From Acidobacteriota bacterium (GTDB lineage Bacteria; Acidobacteriota; Blastocatellia; Pyrinomonadales; Pyrinomonadaceae): a stretch of DNA of 35,992 nucleotides. The stretch lies in assembly GCA_024640445.1 (NCBI GenBank), contig JAHEEZ010000003.1:1-35992 (forward strand), read 5' to 3'. Below, one piece after another: positions 24,438-31,930 of this stretch (the first letter of the stretch is position 1; every line of letters starts with the position of its first letter). The notes under the pieces are model-generated. The model did not search any database. It was not told the origin of the DNA and saw only the letters and a program-made list of their open reading frames with translations. A program made the translations under genes and the position numbers.

Positions 24438-25997
24438 TCATACGGGAATCCTCTCAGCGGTCCGCGCCTGATGGACTGAAAGGCGGCATCGGAACGTCTT
24501 TTCGAACGACTCTTTCTTCATCTTGATAGCGTAGATCTCGTTCGAGCAGTCTCGGTCGCTTATCAGCGTGAGCCGCACTTCGCGACCGACCTTTTCGACC
24601 AATACGTCCCTCACCCGGCTCTTGTAACCGCGATCCACCCCATCGGCGAGGCGCAGAATGGAGCTGAGCTTGCGGACTATCTCTCTTTCTTCCTTATCGA
24701 GTGATGAAAAGTCGGGGTGAGACCGTTTTGGAAGGGACTTTCTGTGGTACCTGGCGGTGTTCGCAATGATCAGCTTTTCCGATTCCGAAAATCCCGTCAT
24801 TTCCGAATGTTTGATCAGGTACAGCGAGTGCTTGTGGTGGTCTTCGTGCGAAATGTGATATCCGACATCGTGGAGAAGAGCCGCCGCTGAGAGCAGTGTC
24901 CGGTCGTGCCGGCTCAGGCCGAAGACCGGAGCCATCGCGTCGAAGATCTTTTCCGCCATCGTCGCTACCTGAAGCGCGTGGATCTCCTCGTAACCGAACC
25001 TTCGTCCGACCGCAAACACATCTCGCAGCCTGATGTCCTCGACATCCGGTACCGGCGGAAGCTGTTCCATCTCGATCTCCCTCAGATGATCTATGATCAC
25101 TCCCTCGCGAAGCGCGTACGGACATCGCTCAACGGTCTCGATGCCGAACGCCTTCATCACTCCTTCAAGTATTTGCGCGCCCGCGACTATCACCTCAGCG
25201 CGCCGCTCGTTCATCAGCGGGATAAGCGACCGTTCCGCGATGGTCATCGACGAAAGCCGCTTGTTAAGAGCGACAAGTACGTCGTAGTGGATCGGCGGGG
25301 TGAGGATGTCGCCGTTGTCGGGCTGTTCTGTCAGCATCATCGATACGGCGGTTATCGTTCCGGAAGTTCCAGAGGTGATCCCCCAGTTCTTACCCTTAAT
25401 TTTTCTCGTTGGTTGTACGAGTGCGAATCGTATCTCCTGCCTGAGCCGTTTGAGTTCCTTCTTCGAAGGCGGATCGCTTAAGAGGAAACGTTCGGTAAGT
25501 CCGACCGCACCGAGTTTCATCGAGAAGAGCTTGGACGGCTCTTTGTCCTCCATAAGCGAAATCTCGGTAGATCCGCCGCCTATGTCGATGTTCAGCAGTG
25601 AAGTATGTTCTCCGCCAAAATACTGAGCGGCGGCAACCCCTATAAGCCGGGCCTCCTCGATCGAGGACAGTACCTCGACACGCACTCCTGTCACCGTTTC
25701 CAGTTCGTCCACAAACTTCGCGGCGTTCTTTGCTTCACGGACGGAGGCCGTAGCGACTGCCAGCAAGGCATCGGATTCGCGTGCTTCGGCTATAGAACGA
25801 AATCGTGAAACAGCGTCCGCCGAAAGTGCGAGAGCCTCTGCGGAGAGGTGGTGGTTCTGTAATGTATTGTGCCCGAGCCTGACCCTCTCTCTGTCCTCGG
25901 CGATCAGGGTAAAGGAATCGGATGAAGCCGCCTCGATCACGGCGAGCTTCAGCGAGTTCGAACCTATGTCGATGGCAGCTAGGCGGGTTGTCTTCAT
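24438..25997 (-). CDS. Exopolyphosphatase / guanosine pentaphosphate phosphatase (Ppx/GppA)
   Basis: 519 residues. The N-terminal half is the actin-like fold: AAIDIGSNSLKLAVIEA is phosphate-binding loop 1, NIDIGGGSTEISLM is loop 2, and GTSGTITAVSMML is a further sugar-kinase-type loop. The C-terminal half is an HD domain (LHDVGYHISHEDHHKHS), as in Ppx/GppA. The enzymes remove terminal phosphate from polyphosphate and/or convert pppGpp to ppGpp; sequence alone does not separate them. It is oriented away from the CBS-sixA-phoB-phoR genes, which makes a phosphate/polyphosphate role attractive. Transcription probably starts very near the ATG (see promoter). Antisense ORFs of 191 and 319 residues are shadows. 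Confidence 0.92.
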   Translation of the reverse strand: MKTTRLAAIDIGSNSLKLAVIEAASSDSFTLIAEDRERVRLGHNTLQNHHLSAEALALSADAVSRFRSIAEARESDALLAVATASVREAKNAAKFVDELETVTGVRVEVLSSIEEARLIGVAAAQYFGGEHTSLLNIDIGGGSTEISLMEDKEPSKLFSMKLGAVGLTERFLLSDPPSKKELKRLRQEIRFALVQPTRKIKGKNWGITSGTSGTITAVSMMLTEQPDNGDILTPPIHYDVLVALNKRLSSMTIAERSLIPLMNERRAEVIVAGAQILEGVMKAFGIETVERCPYALREGVIIDHLREIEMEQLPPVPDVEDIRLRDVFAVGRRFGYEEIHALQVATMAEKIFDAMAPVFGLSRHDRTLLSAAALLHDVGYHISHEDHHKHSLYLIKHSEMTGFSESEKLIIANTARYHRKSLPKRSHPDFSSLDKEEREIVRKLSSILRLADGVDRGYKSRVRDVLVEKVGREVRLTLISDRDCSNEIYAIKMKKESFEKTFRCRLSVHQARTAERIPV

Positions 25998-26005
25998 CTT
26001 TTGAT

Positions 26006-26034
26006 ATATTAGACCGTAAAGCTAGAATCGTAAA
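26006..26034 (-). promoter_or_regulatory. Putative leaderless promoter of the Ppx gene (TTTACG-17-TAATAT)
   Basis: On the minus strand TAATAT stands only 8 bases before the ATG, with TTTACG 17 bases upstream. If real, the transcript would start at or within a base or two of the start codon. No Shine-Dalgarno is visible, which fits. Confidence 0.4.
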
Positions 26035-26085
26035 AAGCCCGGACCAGTGCCAAGTGCTTTTGGGCACGCAATCCGTCTTTAGCCT

Positions 26086-26541
26086 ATGAAGATATCGAAG
26101 ATAATGACCGTTGACGTTGAGTCCTGCTCGCCTGAAGACACACTCGCCGCCGCCGCCGCCGCAATGTTCCGCCGCGACTGTGGCATGCTTCCCGTCGTGT
26201 CGGGATCGAAAGTGGTCGGCGCGATAACGGATCGCGACATCGCGATCGCTTCTGCGACCCGCGACCTGTCTCCCTCGCAGATCACGGTGGGCGAGGTTGC
26301 CAAACGCAATCCGGTGACATGTACGGCGGGAAAGAAAGCAGAAGAAGTGCTTTCGGTGATGCGAAAGAAGAGGGTCCGAAGGCTTCCGGTCGTCGATGAA
26401 AATGACGGCCTGGCCGGCATAGTTTCTCTTGCGGATCTGCTTCACGCATCGAAGAACAATAAATCCCTCAGGAAAGAGGTACTCAATACAGCCCGGCAGA
26501 TCTCGGCTCCGTGTCCGATCGTATTGGGTGAGATGAAATAG
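26086..26541 (+). CDS. Two-CBS-domain protein
   Basis: 151 residues made almost entirely of a CBS pair (Bateman module). The first CBS is VDVESCSPEDTLAAAAAAMFRRDCGMLPVV with VVGAITDRDIAIA. The second is NPVTCTAGKKAEEVLSVMRKKRVRRLPVVDENDGLAGIVSLADL. Such modules bind adenine nucleotides (AMP, ATP, SAM) and regulate a partner. No enzyme domain is attached, so the partner must be separate. The stop is 4 bases before the sixA start, so the pair is an operon. The weak ribosome site fits low expression. Confidence 0.92.
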   Translation: MKISKIMTVDVESCSPEDTLAAAAAAMFRRDCGMLPVVSGSKVVGAITDRDIAIASATRDLSPSQITVGEVAKRNPVTCTAGKKAEEVLSVMRKKRVRRLPVVDENDGLAGIVSLADLLHASKNNKSLRKEVLNTARQISAPCPIVLGEMK

Positions 26542-26545
26542 GGCT

Positions 26546-27040
26546 ATGAAGACTCTGCTCGTGCTGCGGCACGCGAAATCAAGCTGGGACCATCCGCATC
26601 TTTCGGATTTTGAAAGACCGCTCAACGCCAGGGGTGAGAAATCGGCGCCGGCGATGGGTGAATTCATGCGTTTGAAGGACCTTGTTCCGGACATCGTGTT
26701 CGCCTCGCCGGCGAAGAGAGCAAGGATGACGGCCGAGAAGGCAATGGCGTCGGGAGGTTTCGATGCGGAGATCGTATTTGAAGAAGGGATCTACGGGGCA
26801 GGCGCGAACAGCCTCTTGTATATTGTCTCCGGAATTGATAATGACCACGACACGGCAATGATCGTCGGTCACAATCCTGGATTTGAAATGTTGGTTCATG
26901 CGCTGACCGGAGAGAGCCGCCATATGCCTACAGCAGCTCTGGCGGTTATTGATTTCGACATTGAAGGCTGGTCGGAAATTCGGCAGAATTCAGGATCTTT
27001 GCGAGGCTTGTTCATACCCAGGGAAATAATGGCTTCATGA
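26546..27040 (+). CDS. sixA: Phosphohistidine phosphatase SixA-like (histidine phosphatase family)
   Basis: 164 residues. The N-terminal LLVLRHAKSSWDHPHLSDFERPLNARGEKSAP carries the RHG-type catalytic motif (RHA in SixA) and the SixA-specific DFxRPLNxRG signature. ASPAKRARMTAEKAM and IVGHNPGFEMLVHALTG complete the active site with its second catalytic His. The enzyme removes phosphate from phosphohistidine; in E. coli it acts on NPr of the nitrogen phosphotransferase system and earlier on ArcB. A histidine phosphatase right before a two-component phoB-phoR pair is suggestive but unproven as a functional link. An intergenic region with putative PhoB sites follows. Confidence 0.92.
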   Translation: MKTLLVLRHAKSSWDHPHLSDFERPLNARGEKSAPAMGEFMRLKDLVPDIVFASPAKRARMTAEKAMASGGFDAEIVFEEGIYGAGANSLLYIVSGIDNDHDTAMIVGHNPGFEMLVHALTGESRHMPTAALAVIDFDIEGWSEIRQNSGSLRGLFIPREIMAS

Positions 27041-27062
27041 GGCCGCGCCGGCTGTTACGTAA

Positions 27063-27079
27063 TTAACACGTTGTTAACA
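27063..27079 (+). promoter_or_regulatory. Putative Pho box: TTAACA direct repeat with 11-bp period
   Basis: TTAACA-cgttg-TTAACA, exactly 11 bases from start to start. TTAACA-like hexamers spaced by 5 bases are the known PhoP-box arrangement in Bacillus, and PhoB boxes also have an 11-base period. It lies about 105 bases before the phoB start codon, which fits autoregulation. Confidence 0.45.
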
Positions 27080-27183
27080 TTTCTGTAATGTCCAATTACG
27101 CTTCCGCAACTAAGCTTGCTTCTTGACTAGTGGTTGGCGGCGAAAGGCCCGGACCTTTGTGCGGATACCTGCCGCGGGGGAAT

Positions 27184-27873
27184 ATGAAGCACTACGTACT
27201 GATAGTCGAAGACGAAGCCGACATTGCGGAAAGCCTCCGATATAACTTTGAGCGCGAAGGGTTCAAGGTCCAGATCGCGGAATCCGGAGAAAAAGGGCTG
27301 CGATTGGCGCTTGACGAGAACAGGCCTCCCTCACTTGTCCTGCTGGACCTGATGCTCCCGGGCATGACCGGAATTGAACTTTGCAGGAGGCTTCGAAGGG
27401 AGCCAATGACAAAGAAAATGCCGGTCATTATGCTCACTGCGAAGGCGGCAGAAGGCGACAAGCTCACCGGACTGGATACGGGCGCCGATGATTACATAAC
27501 CAAGCCCTTCTCAGTCAAAGAGGTGATCGCCCGCGTTCGCGCGGTCCTCCGGCGGGTCGATTCGGAAACCGTCCAGAAGTATGAAGACGGGCAACTGTCG
27601 GTGGATTTTGTCGATATGCGCGTGTTCTGCAGCGATGAAGAGGTGAAACTCACGCGCAAGGAATTTGCACTGTTGACTTACCTTGCCAAGAATACCGGTC
27701 GCGTGGCGACACGCCAGAATCTGTTGGATAATGTTTGGGGGTACAGTTATTTTGGTGATACACGGACGCTCGACGTCCATATACGCCGTCTCCGGCAGAA
27801 ACTCGGAGACTGCGGTGACTGTATCGAGACCGTTGTCGGAGTCGGATACCGGTTTGTCGGATTAAAATCCTGA
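27184..27873 (+). CDS. phoB: Phosphate regulon-type response regulator (OmpR/PhoB family)
   Basis: 229 residues from the ATG at 27184. The track starts 18 codons earlier with residues that do not fit the family, and GGGGG stands just before this ATG. The receiver domain begins KHYVLIVEDEADIAESL with the acidic pair and has the phospho-acceptor Asp in LVLLDLMLPGMTG, the switch Thr in VIMLTAKA and the Lys in ITKPFSVKE. The C-terminal winged helix reads LTRKEFALLTYLAKNTGRVATRQNLLDNVWG and VHIRRLRQKLG. It binds DNA as a dimer when phosphorylated. The histidine kinase gene starts 14 bases after the stop. PhoB rather than another OmpR-type regulator is likely from sequence and from the kinase type. 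Confidence 0.88.
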   Translation: MKHYVLIVEDEADIAESLRYNFEREGFKVQIAESGEKGLRLALDENRPPSLVLLDLMLPGMTGIELCRRLRREPMTKKMPVIMLTAKAAEGDKLTGLDTGADDYITKPFSVKEVIARVRAVLRRVDSETVQKYEDGQLSVDFVDMRVFCSDEEVKLTRKEFALLTYLAKNTGRVATRQNLLDNVWGYSYFGDTRTLDVHIRRLRQKLGDCGDCIETVVGVGYRFVGLKS

Positions 27874-27886
27874 CATCAATTGAGGT

Positions 27887-28960
27887 ATGAGCTTGCTCGG
27901 TACGCTATTCACAAAGCCTGAGACACAAAGGGAGCCTGAAAGCCCAAGAGTGACTGAAATACTGGATTCCCTTCGGGAAGGCGTCCTCATCGTCTCTGAT
28001 GATCTCCGCATATTCGCAGCCAATGGATCCGCGCGGGTGGCATTCGCGCGGACCAACGAAAGCCTGGCCGGGAAGCGCATTACAGAGGTGATCAGGGACT
28101 TCGCGCTCCATGAAGCCTTTGACCGTGCCCTGCTCAAGAAGGCGACCACCGTCGTCAGGGTCGAGATCATCGATCAGGATCGTCGGGTCTACGATGTGCG
28201 CGTCTCTCCTTTTGAAATGGAGGACGAGGGCAGGGCGATCGGCGTCTTCTACGATATTACGAAAGTGGAGCACCTTGAACGGGTGCGCCAGGCATTTCTT
28301 TCGAACATTTCCCACGAACTGAGAACACCGCTGACCTCGATATTGGCTTTCGTCGAAACGCTGGAAGACGGCGCGATCGACGACGAGGCAAACAAACGGC
28401 GGTTCCTTTCGGTGATAAGAAAGAACGCGGAAAGAATGCGGCACCTGATCGACGACATTTCTGAACTGTCCTCGATCGAGTCAGGAAATGTGAAGATCGA
28501 CCCGAAGGAAATCGATTTACACACCCTCGTTCGTGAGGTCTTCGTAAATCTCTCGGCAAAGGCTGGGGAACGCGGCATCGCGCTTGAGAATGAAGTTGAA
28601 CTCGAAACGCGTGTCCGCGCCGACGTGCTGAGATTAGAGCAAATGCTTACGAACCTTGTGGACAACGCAATCAAATTCAATCAGAACGAAGGCGCGGTGA
28701 CCGTGAGGTGCCAGGACCTTGGTAGCAGACATGTCATAGAGGTTTCCGACACCGGCGAGGGAATTATGCGGGATCACCTCCAAAGGATCTTCGAACGGTT
28801 CTATCGCATCGACCGGGCCCGCTCGCGTGAAGTGGGCGGCACGGGATTAGGATTGGCGATCGTGAAGCACCTGGCGCGTCTCCACGGGGGAGAGGTTAAT
28901 GTCGCGTCGTCGCTTGGCGAAGGATCCACGTTCTCGATAGAACTTCCCGACGCAGGCTAA
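27887..28960 (+). CDS. phoR: PAS-containing sensor histidine kinase (PhoR-like, without membrane segments)
   Basis: 357 residues. An N-terminal PAS domain (about 20-130, ILDSLREGVLIVSDDLRIFAAN) is followed by HisKA with the phospho-acceptor His in FLSNISHELRTPLTSILAFVE. HATPase_c follows with its N box LTNLVDNAIKFN, G1 VSDTGEGI and G2 GGTGLGLAIVKHL. No transmembrane helix is visible, unlike classic PhoR, so this kinase is cytosolic or bound to a partner such as PhoU/Pst. It directly follows phoB and will phosphorylate it. A very strong terminator closes the pair. The short spacing and the TGAGG before the ATG point to coupled translation. Confidence 0.88.
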   Translation: MSLLGTLFTKPETQREPESPRVTEILDSLREGVLIVSDDLRIFAANGSARVAFARTNESLAGKRITEVIRDFALHEAFDRALLKKATTVVRVEIIDQDRRVYDVRVSPFEMEDEGRAIGVFYDITKVEHLERVRQAFLSNISHELRTPLTSILAFVETLEDGAIDDEANKRRFLSVIRKNAERMRHLIDDISELSSIESGNVKIDPKEIDLHTLVREVFVNLSAKAGERGIALENEVELETRVRADVLRLEQMLTNLVDNAIKFNQNEGAVTVRCQDLGSRHVIEVSDTGEGIMRDHLQRIFERFYRIDRARSREVGGTGLGLAIVKHLARLHGGEVNVASSLGEGSTFSIELPDAG

Positions 28961-28980
28961 CAACCTGCAAGACCCCTCAG

Positions 28981-29018
28981 TGCCCGCCCCCGAAAAAAAA
29001 ATCGGGGGCGGGCAATTT
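28981..29018 (+). terminator. Strong Rho-independent terminator after phoR
   Basis: TGCCCGCCCCCGA and TCGGGGGCGGGCA form a perfect 13-bp GC-rich stem around an eight-A loop. It is followed by ATTTTG. It ends the phoB-phoR unit and abuts the promoter of the CarD gene. Confidence 0.92.
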
Positions 29019-29020
29019 TG

Positions 29021-29029
29021 TGCTATAAT
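29021..29029 (+). promoter_or_regulatory. Extended -10 promoter of the CarD gene (TGCTATAAT)
   Basis: TGCTATAAT is a perfect extended -10. It lies directly behind the phoR terminator, so the -35 region would fall inside the terminator stem. The start codon is about 100 bases downstream. The leader contains a possible GGCGGA/TCCGCC hairpin. Confidence 0.5.
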
Positions 29030-29127
29030 TACTTTATTCAATCATTTAGGCCCAAAGGCGGATTAGCATTTTCATTTCCGCCGATCCTCTTTTTTCACCG
29101 CAAAATATCACGATTGGAGGGAAATTT

Positions 29128-29676
29128 ATGGAACTGAGCGTTGGACAAAAGGTCTCCTATCCGAACCAAGGCGTGTGCATGGTAGAGGAAATCGAAAAGA
29201 AGCAGATCGCAGGCAGTCAGATGAAGTTCTATTCACTTCGCGTGCTGAGCGACAATTCGACGATTTTCGTTCCTACCGCAAACGCCGAAGCTGTGGGTGT
29301 GAGGCCGATCATCGGCACGAAGCAGTGTAAGAACCTGTTGGAATATCTTGCCGAGGACTTCGACAACGTATCCAGCGACTGGAAAGTACGTTCGCGCGAA
29401 TTTAATGACAAGCTTCAATCCGGAGATATCTTTGAAGCGGCGGATGTACTGAAGAAACTTACCTTCCTGAGCACGGAAAAGAAACTTTCTTTCCGTGAAC
29501 AGAGCCTTCTTGAAAAGGCGAAATTCCTGATCGTTTCTGAACTTCGTAGTGCCGAGGACGGCAACGAAAAGAAGATCACGAAGAAAGTGGAAAAGCTGAT
29601 CGACACTGCCTGTGGGTGCCACAGCTCGATGCTTGAAGAAGAAGAGGACGGCGACGCCGCAAAAGCGGGACACTAA
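29128..29676 (+). CDS. CarD/CdnL-family transcription regulator
   Basis: 182 residues. The N-terminal ELSVGQKVSYPNQGVCMVEEIEKKQIAG is the RNA polymerase-interacting domain shared with TRCF. Residues about 60-160 are the helical DNA-binding domain (NLLEYLAEDFDNVSSDWKVRSREF, LSFREQSLLEKAKFLIVSEL). CarD/CdnL proteins bind RNA polymerase beta and stabilise the open complex at promoters, especially of rRNA and growth genes. The C-terminus ends in an acidic tail (EEEEDGDAAKAGH), with two Cys in DTACGCHSS that could be chance. GGAGG lies 10 bases before the ATG. It has its own extended -10 promoter and terminator, so it is monocistronic. Confidence 0.92.
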   Translation: MELSVGQKVSYPNQGVCMVEEIEKKQIAGSQMKFYSLRVLSDNSTIFVPTANAEAVGVRPIIGTKQCKNLLEYLAEDFDNVSSDWKVRSREFNDKLQSGDIFEAADVLKKLTFLSTEKKLSFREQSLLEKAKFLIVSELRSAEDGNEKKITKKVEKLIDTACGCHSSMLEEEEDGDAAKAGH

Positions 29677-29697
29677 GTTCCGGATAGTTGAAATTTG

Positions 29698-29733
29698 GCC
29701 CTGGCCCGGATGCGTTCCCGGTCAGGGCTTTTT
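29698..29733 (+). terminator. Terminator of the CarD gene, overlapping the queF 3' end
   Basis: GCCCTG...CCGG-loop-CCGG...CAGGGC with a small internal bulge, followed by TTTTTCTTTC. The right arm and the T-run lie inside the last codons of the convergent queF gene. Confidence 0.7.
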
Positions 29734-30147
29734 CTTTCGGTACGAGGTGCGCACGACGGTCTTGATATTTCCCCGAACATTGAAGTCTCCAACGATCTCT
29801 AGTTTGCGGGGGTCGCAGGCAGTGACGAAATCGTCCCGGATAATATTTACAACGTGCTCGTGAAATACCTTGACGTCCCGGAAGGAATTTATGTACAGCT
29901 TAAGGCTTTTCAGTTCCACGCACCGTTCATCCGGCACGTAGCGAAGGCGTATGGTGGCAAAATCCGGAAAATCAGAGAAAGGGCAGATCGCCGTAAACTC
30001 CGGAATCTCGAACTCCACCCAGACCTTGCTTCCCGCGAATTCATATTCGAAGGTGTCGAGCGGATGAAGGTCCATTTGGTCTCTCGGTGTCGACCTTATG
30101 TCCAATTCCTGCAGATTCGCAGGCGGAAGTGTTGTTTCTTCAGTCAT
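29722..30147 (-). CDS. queF: NADPH-dependent 7-cyano-7-deazaguanine reductase (type I QueF)
   Basis: 141 residues from the ATG at 30147; the track begins at a TTG two codons earlier. [15 protein letters not shown] contains the catalytic Cys that forms a thioimide with preQ0. [14 protein letters not shown] is the NADPH-binding QueF motif, and FHEHVVNII completes the active site. The length matches the single-domain type I enzyme. It makes preQ1 for queuosine in tRNA wobble positions. No other que gene is in the window. It converges on the CarD gene, and the two 3' ends share one terminator. Confidence 0.95.
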   Translation of the reverse strand: MTEETTLPPANLQELDIRSTPRDQMDLHPLDTFEYEFAGSKVWVEFEIPEFTAICPFSDFPDFATIRLRYVPDERCVELKSLKLYINSFRDVKVFHEHVVNIIRDDFVTACDPRKLEIVGDFNVRGNIKTVVRTSYRKKKP

Positions 30148-30223
30148 TTTCAAAAGCCGGGCCGAACGTCTGTACGGTCGCCGTGACCCGGTAATCTGAG
30201 ATTAAGGGATAGATCCGAAAATG

Positions 30224-31456
30224 TCATTCGGCGAAACGGGGGTTCTTTACCGTCAAAAGCAGGATCGCGGCGACGACCGAGACCGACGCGCTGATCAAGA
30301 ATGCCGTCGAAGCGCCGAAACTTGTCCATATGTACCCAAACCAGAGTGACGCCGGGAACACGGTTATTCCGAACGCAAGATTGTACAAGCCATAAGCCGT
30401 ACCGCGCTTATCAGCGGGCACGAGGTCAGCCACTAAAGCCTTTTCAATTCCTTCCGTCAGCCCGAAATAGATGCCGTAAATGATGAAAAGCCCGAACGCC
30501 TGCCACGGGCCGGAGACGAACGCAAACCCGCAATACACTGCGGCATAGACGAGCCAGCCCGCGAAGATAAGCTTCTTCCGTCCGATCCTGTCTGAAAGGT
30601 CTCCGAAAACAAGTGAACTGATCACTTTGGAAAGATGCAGCGCCATCCAGAGCAGCGGAAGTAAATGGAGAGCAATGCCCGACTGCCCTGCCCGCAAGAG
30701 CAGGAATGCGTCGGTCGAATTTGAAAGCGTGAAGAGCGCGACGATGACCAGGAACCTTTTGAAGTTTCCGTCGAATCCTCTCAGCGACAGGTGCAGGGGT
30801 TCCGGGTTCGCTACCAGTGAATCGAATGTTGCTTCCTCTTCCCGGACAAAGAAGATAATCACGAAGAGCCCAAGTGCGACGGGTATCGCCGCAAAAAGAA
30901 AAACCTGTCTGTAATCGTGCGCGCTTGGAGCGTCAGGATCTGCCGCTATCAGGTAAAGAAGCAGAAAAGCGACCGCGGGTCCGAACACCGCGCCGAGATG
31001 GTCCGCCGCCCTGTTGAAACCGAACGCGAGACCTCTCTTTGAAGGATCGGTACTGGCGGCGAGAAGTGCATCTCTTGGCGCAACTCGAATTCCTTTTCCG
31101 ACACGGTCCGTGATCCTGACCGCGAGTACCTGCTGCCAGCTGCCGGCAAAGGCAAGAAGCGGCCTGACGATACTTGCGAGGGCATAGCCGGCGAAGACGG
31201 GGAGCTTCCGTTTATCAAAACGGTCACTTAGATATCCGGAAAACAGCTTTAGAAGGCTTGAAAGAGATTCGGCAAATCCTTCGATCAACCCAATTGCAAG
31301 CGGAGTGGCGCCAAGGGTGATCGCAAGAAACGCGGGAAGCAGGGGATAGATTATTTCGCTGGAAGTATCGTTGAGAAGGCTGACCGCGCTCAGGGCAAGG
31401 ACGTTTCGCGACAGACCCTTGAAACGCTGAAAGAAAGCTGCGTCTTTAAGCGGCAT
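30224..31456 (-). CDS. Major facilitator superfamily permease
   Basis: 410 residues with about 12 hydrophobic helices. The loop between helices 2 and 3 reads SGYLSDRFDKRKLPVFAGY, the MFS signature A. The second-half counterpart is FGDLSDRIGRKKLIFAGW. AVRITDRVGKGIRVAPRDALLAA is a marked loop typical of a subgroup annotated as MFS transporters of unknown substrate in acidobacteria and proteobacteria. The gene is the last in a tight minus-strand unit after a YacG-like protein and a two-helix protein, with 9 bases to the latter. The substrate cannot be inferred. Confidence 0.88.
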   Translation of the reverse strand: MPLKDAAFFQRFKGLSRNVLALSAVSLLNDTSSEIIYPLLPAFLAITLGATPLAIGLIEGFAESLSSLLKLFSGYLSDRFDKRKLPVFAGYALASIVRPLLAFAGSWQQVLAVRITDRVGKGIRVAPRDALLAASTDPSKRGLAFGFNRAADHLGAVFGPAVAFLLLYLIAADPDAPSAHDYRQVFLFAAIPVALGLFVIIFFVREEEATFDSLVANPEPLHLSLRGFDGNFKRFLVIVALFTLSNSTDAFLLLRAGQSGIALHLLPLLWMALHLSKVISSLVFGDLSDRIGRKKLIFAGWLVYAAVYCGFAFVSGPWQAFGLFIIYGIYFGLTEGIEKALVADLVPADKRGTAYGLYNLAFGITVFPASLWFGYIWTSFGASTAFLISASVSVVAAILLLTVKNPRFAE

Positions 31457-31465
31457 TTATGAGGA

Positions 31466-31666
31466 TCATCTGACGCGGAGAGGCGCACCGGTTCCGCCCA
31501 CTCCGCTGTAGTTCCAAATGTATATGCCGCCGACAAGGGCAGCGCCGATTATAACGATCAGCAGGATCAACCGCACGAAGAACCTGACCGACCTCTTCAG
31601 GAGCCTGAAAGCGATATACGCTATCGCCACAAGAACCAACACAAATATCACACCGGCAATTTCCAT
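31466..31666 (-). CDS. Small two-helix membrane protein, unknown function
   Basis: 66 residues. Hydrophobic helices at about 3-22 and 32-51 are separated by a strongly basic loop (RLLKRSVRFFVR). The C-terminus is short and polar (NYSGVGGTGAPLRVR). By the positive-inside rule, the basic loop should face the cytosol. I recognise no family. It starts 2 bases after the stop of the YacG-like gene and ends 9 bases before the MFS gene, so it is translated as part of that operon. Its conserved context is the only hint of function. Confidence 0.65.
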   Translation of the reverse strand: MEIAGVIFVLVLVAIAYIAFRLLKRSVRFFVRLILLIVIIGAALVGGIYIWNYSGVGGTGAPLRVR

Positions 31667-31668
31667 AT

Positions 31669-31875
31669 TCAGTTTTCGAGGTCTCTGCCCGCCGCCTTTT
31701 CCAGATCGTCAATATCTTCTTCGGTCAATGACGACGTCTCTGCCGGCAACGCGTATTCACCGTCTGCCCAGGCACCGAAATCAAGAAGTTTGCACCGCTC
31801 CGAGCAGAATGGCCTGGATATATTCCCTGTGTATTCCGTGTACCGTCCGCAATGGGGACATTTTACCTCTGGCAT
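31669..31875 (-). CDS. yacG: YacG-like zinc-finger protein (DNA gyrase inhibitor family)
   Basis: 68 residues from the ATG at 31875; the track extends 61 codons further upstream through low-complexity sequence. MPEVKCPHCGRYTEYTGNISRPFCSERCKLLDFGAWADGEYALP has the YacG four-Cys zinc site (CPHC...CSERC) and the LxDLGxWxxxxYxxP-like signature. E. coli YacG binds the GyrB C-terminus and inhibits gyrase. The rest is a short acidic tail (EEDIDDLEKAAGRD). In proteobacteria yacG neighbours coaE and zapD; neither is here. A -10 TATAAT stands only 9 bases before the ATG, so the message may be leaderless. Confidence 0.88.
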   Translation of the reverse strand: MPEVKCPHCGRYTEYTGNISRPFCSERCKLLDFGAWADGEYALPAETSSLTEEDIDDLEKAAGRDLEN

Positions 31876-31884
31876 TTCGGGGAA

Positions 31885-31890
31885 ATTATA
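31885..31890 (-). promoter_or_regulatory. -10 element TATAAT of the yacG operon (leaderless candidate)
   Basis: On the minus strand TATAAT is followed by 9 bases and then the ATG. No Shine-Dalgarno is visible. No good -35 exists at 17 bases (GTCTCC). Confidence 0.45.
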
Positions 31891-31896
31891 ACAGAA

Positions 31897-31917
31897 GACA
31901 GGAGATAGGAGACAGGA
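31897..31917. repeat. Three tandem heptamers GAYAGGA
   Basis: GACAGGA-GATAGGA-GACAGGA, with further degenerate copies (GACGGAC, GACAGG) to about 31930. The array covers the -20 to -50 region of the yacG promoter. Could be simple-sequence slippage or a set of binding half-sites. Confidence 0.55.
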
Positions 31918-31930
31918 GACGGACGACAGG

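Noticed and set aside
25735-26694. 319-residue minus-strand ORF spanning Ppx, CBS and SixA starts
   Set aside because: It overlaps three well-supported genes and the divergent promoter region, with no recognisable domain.
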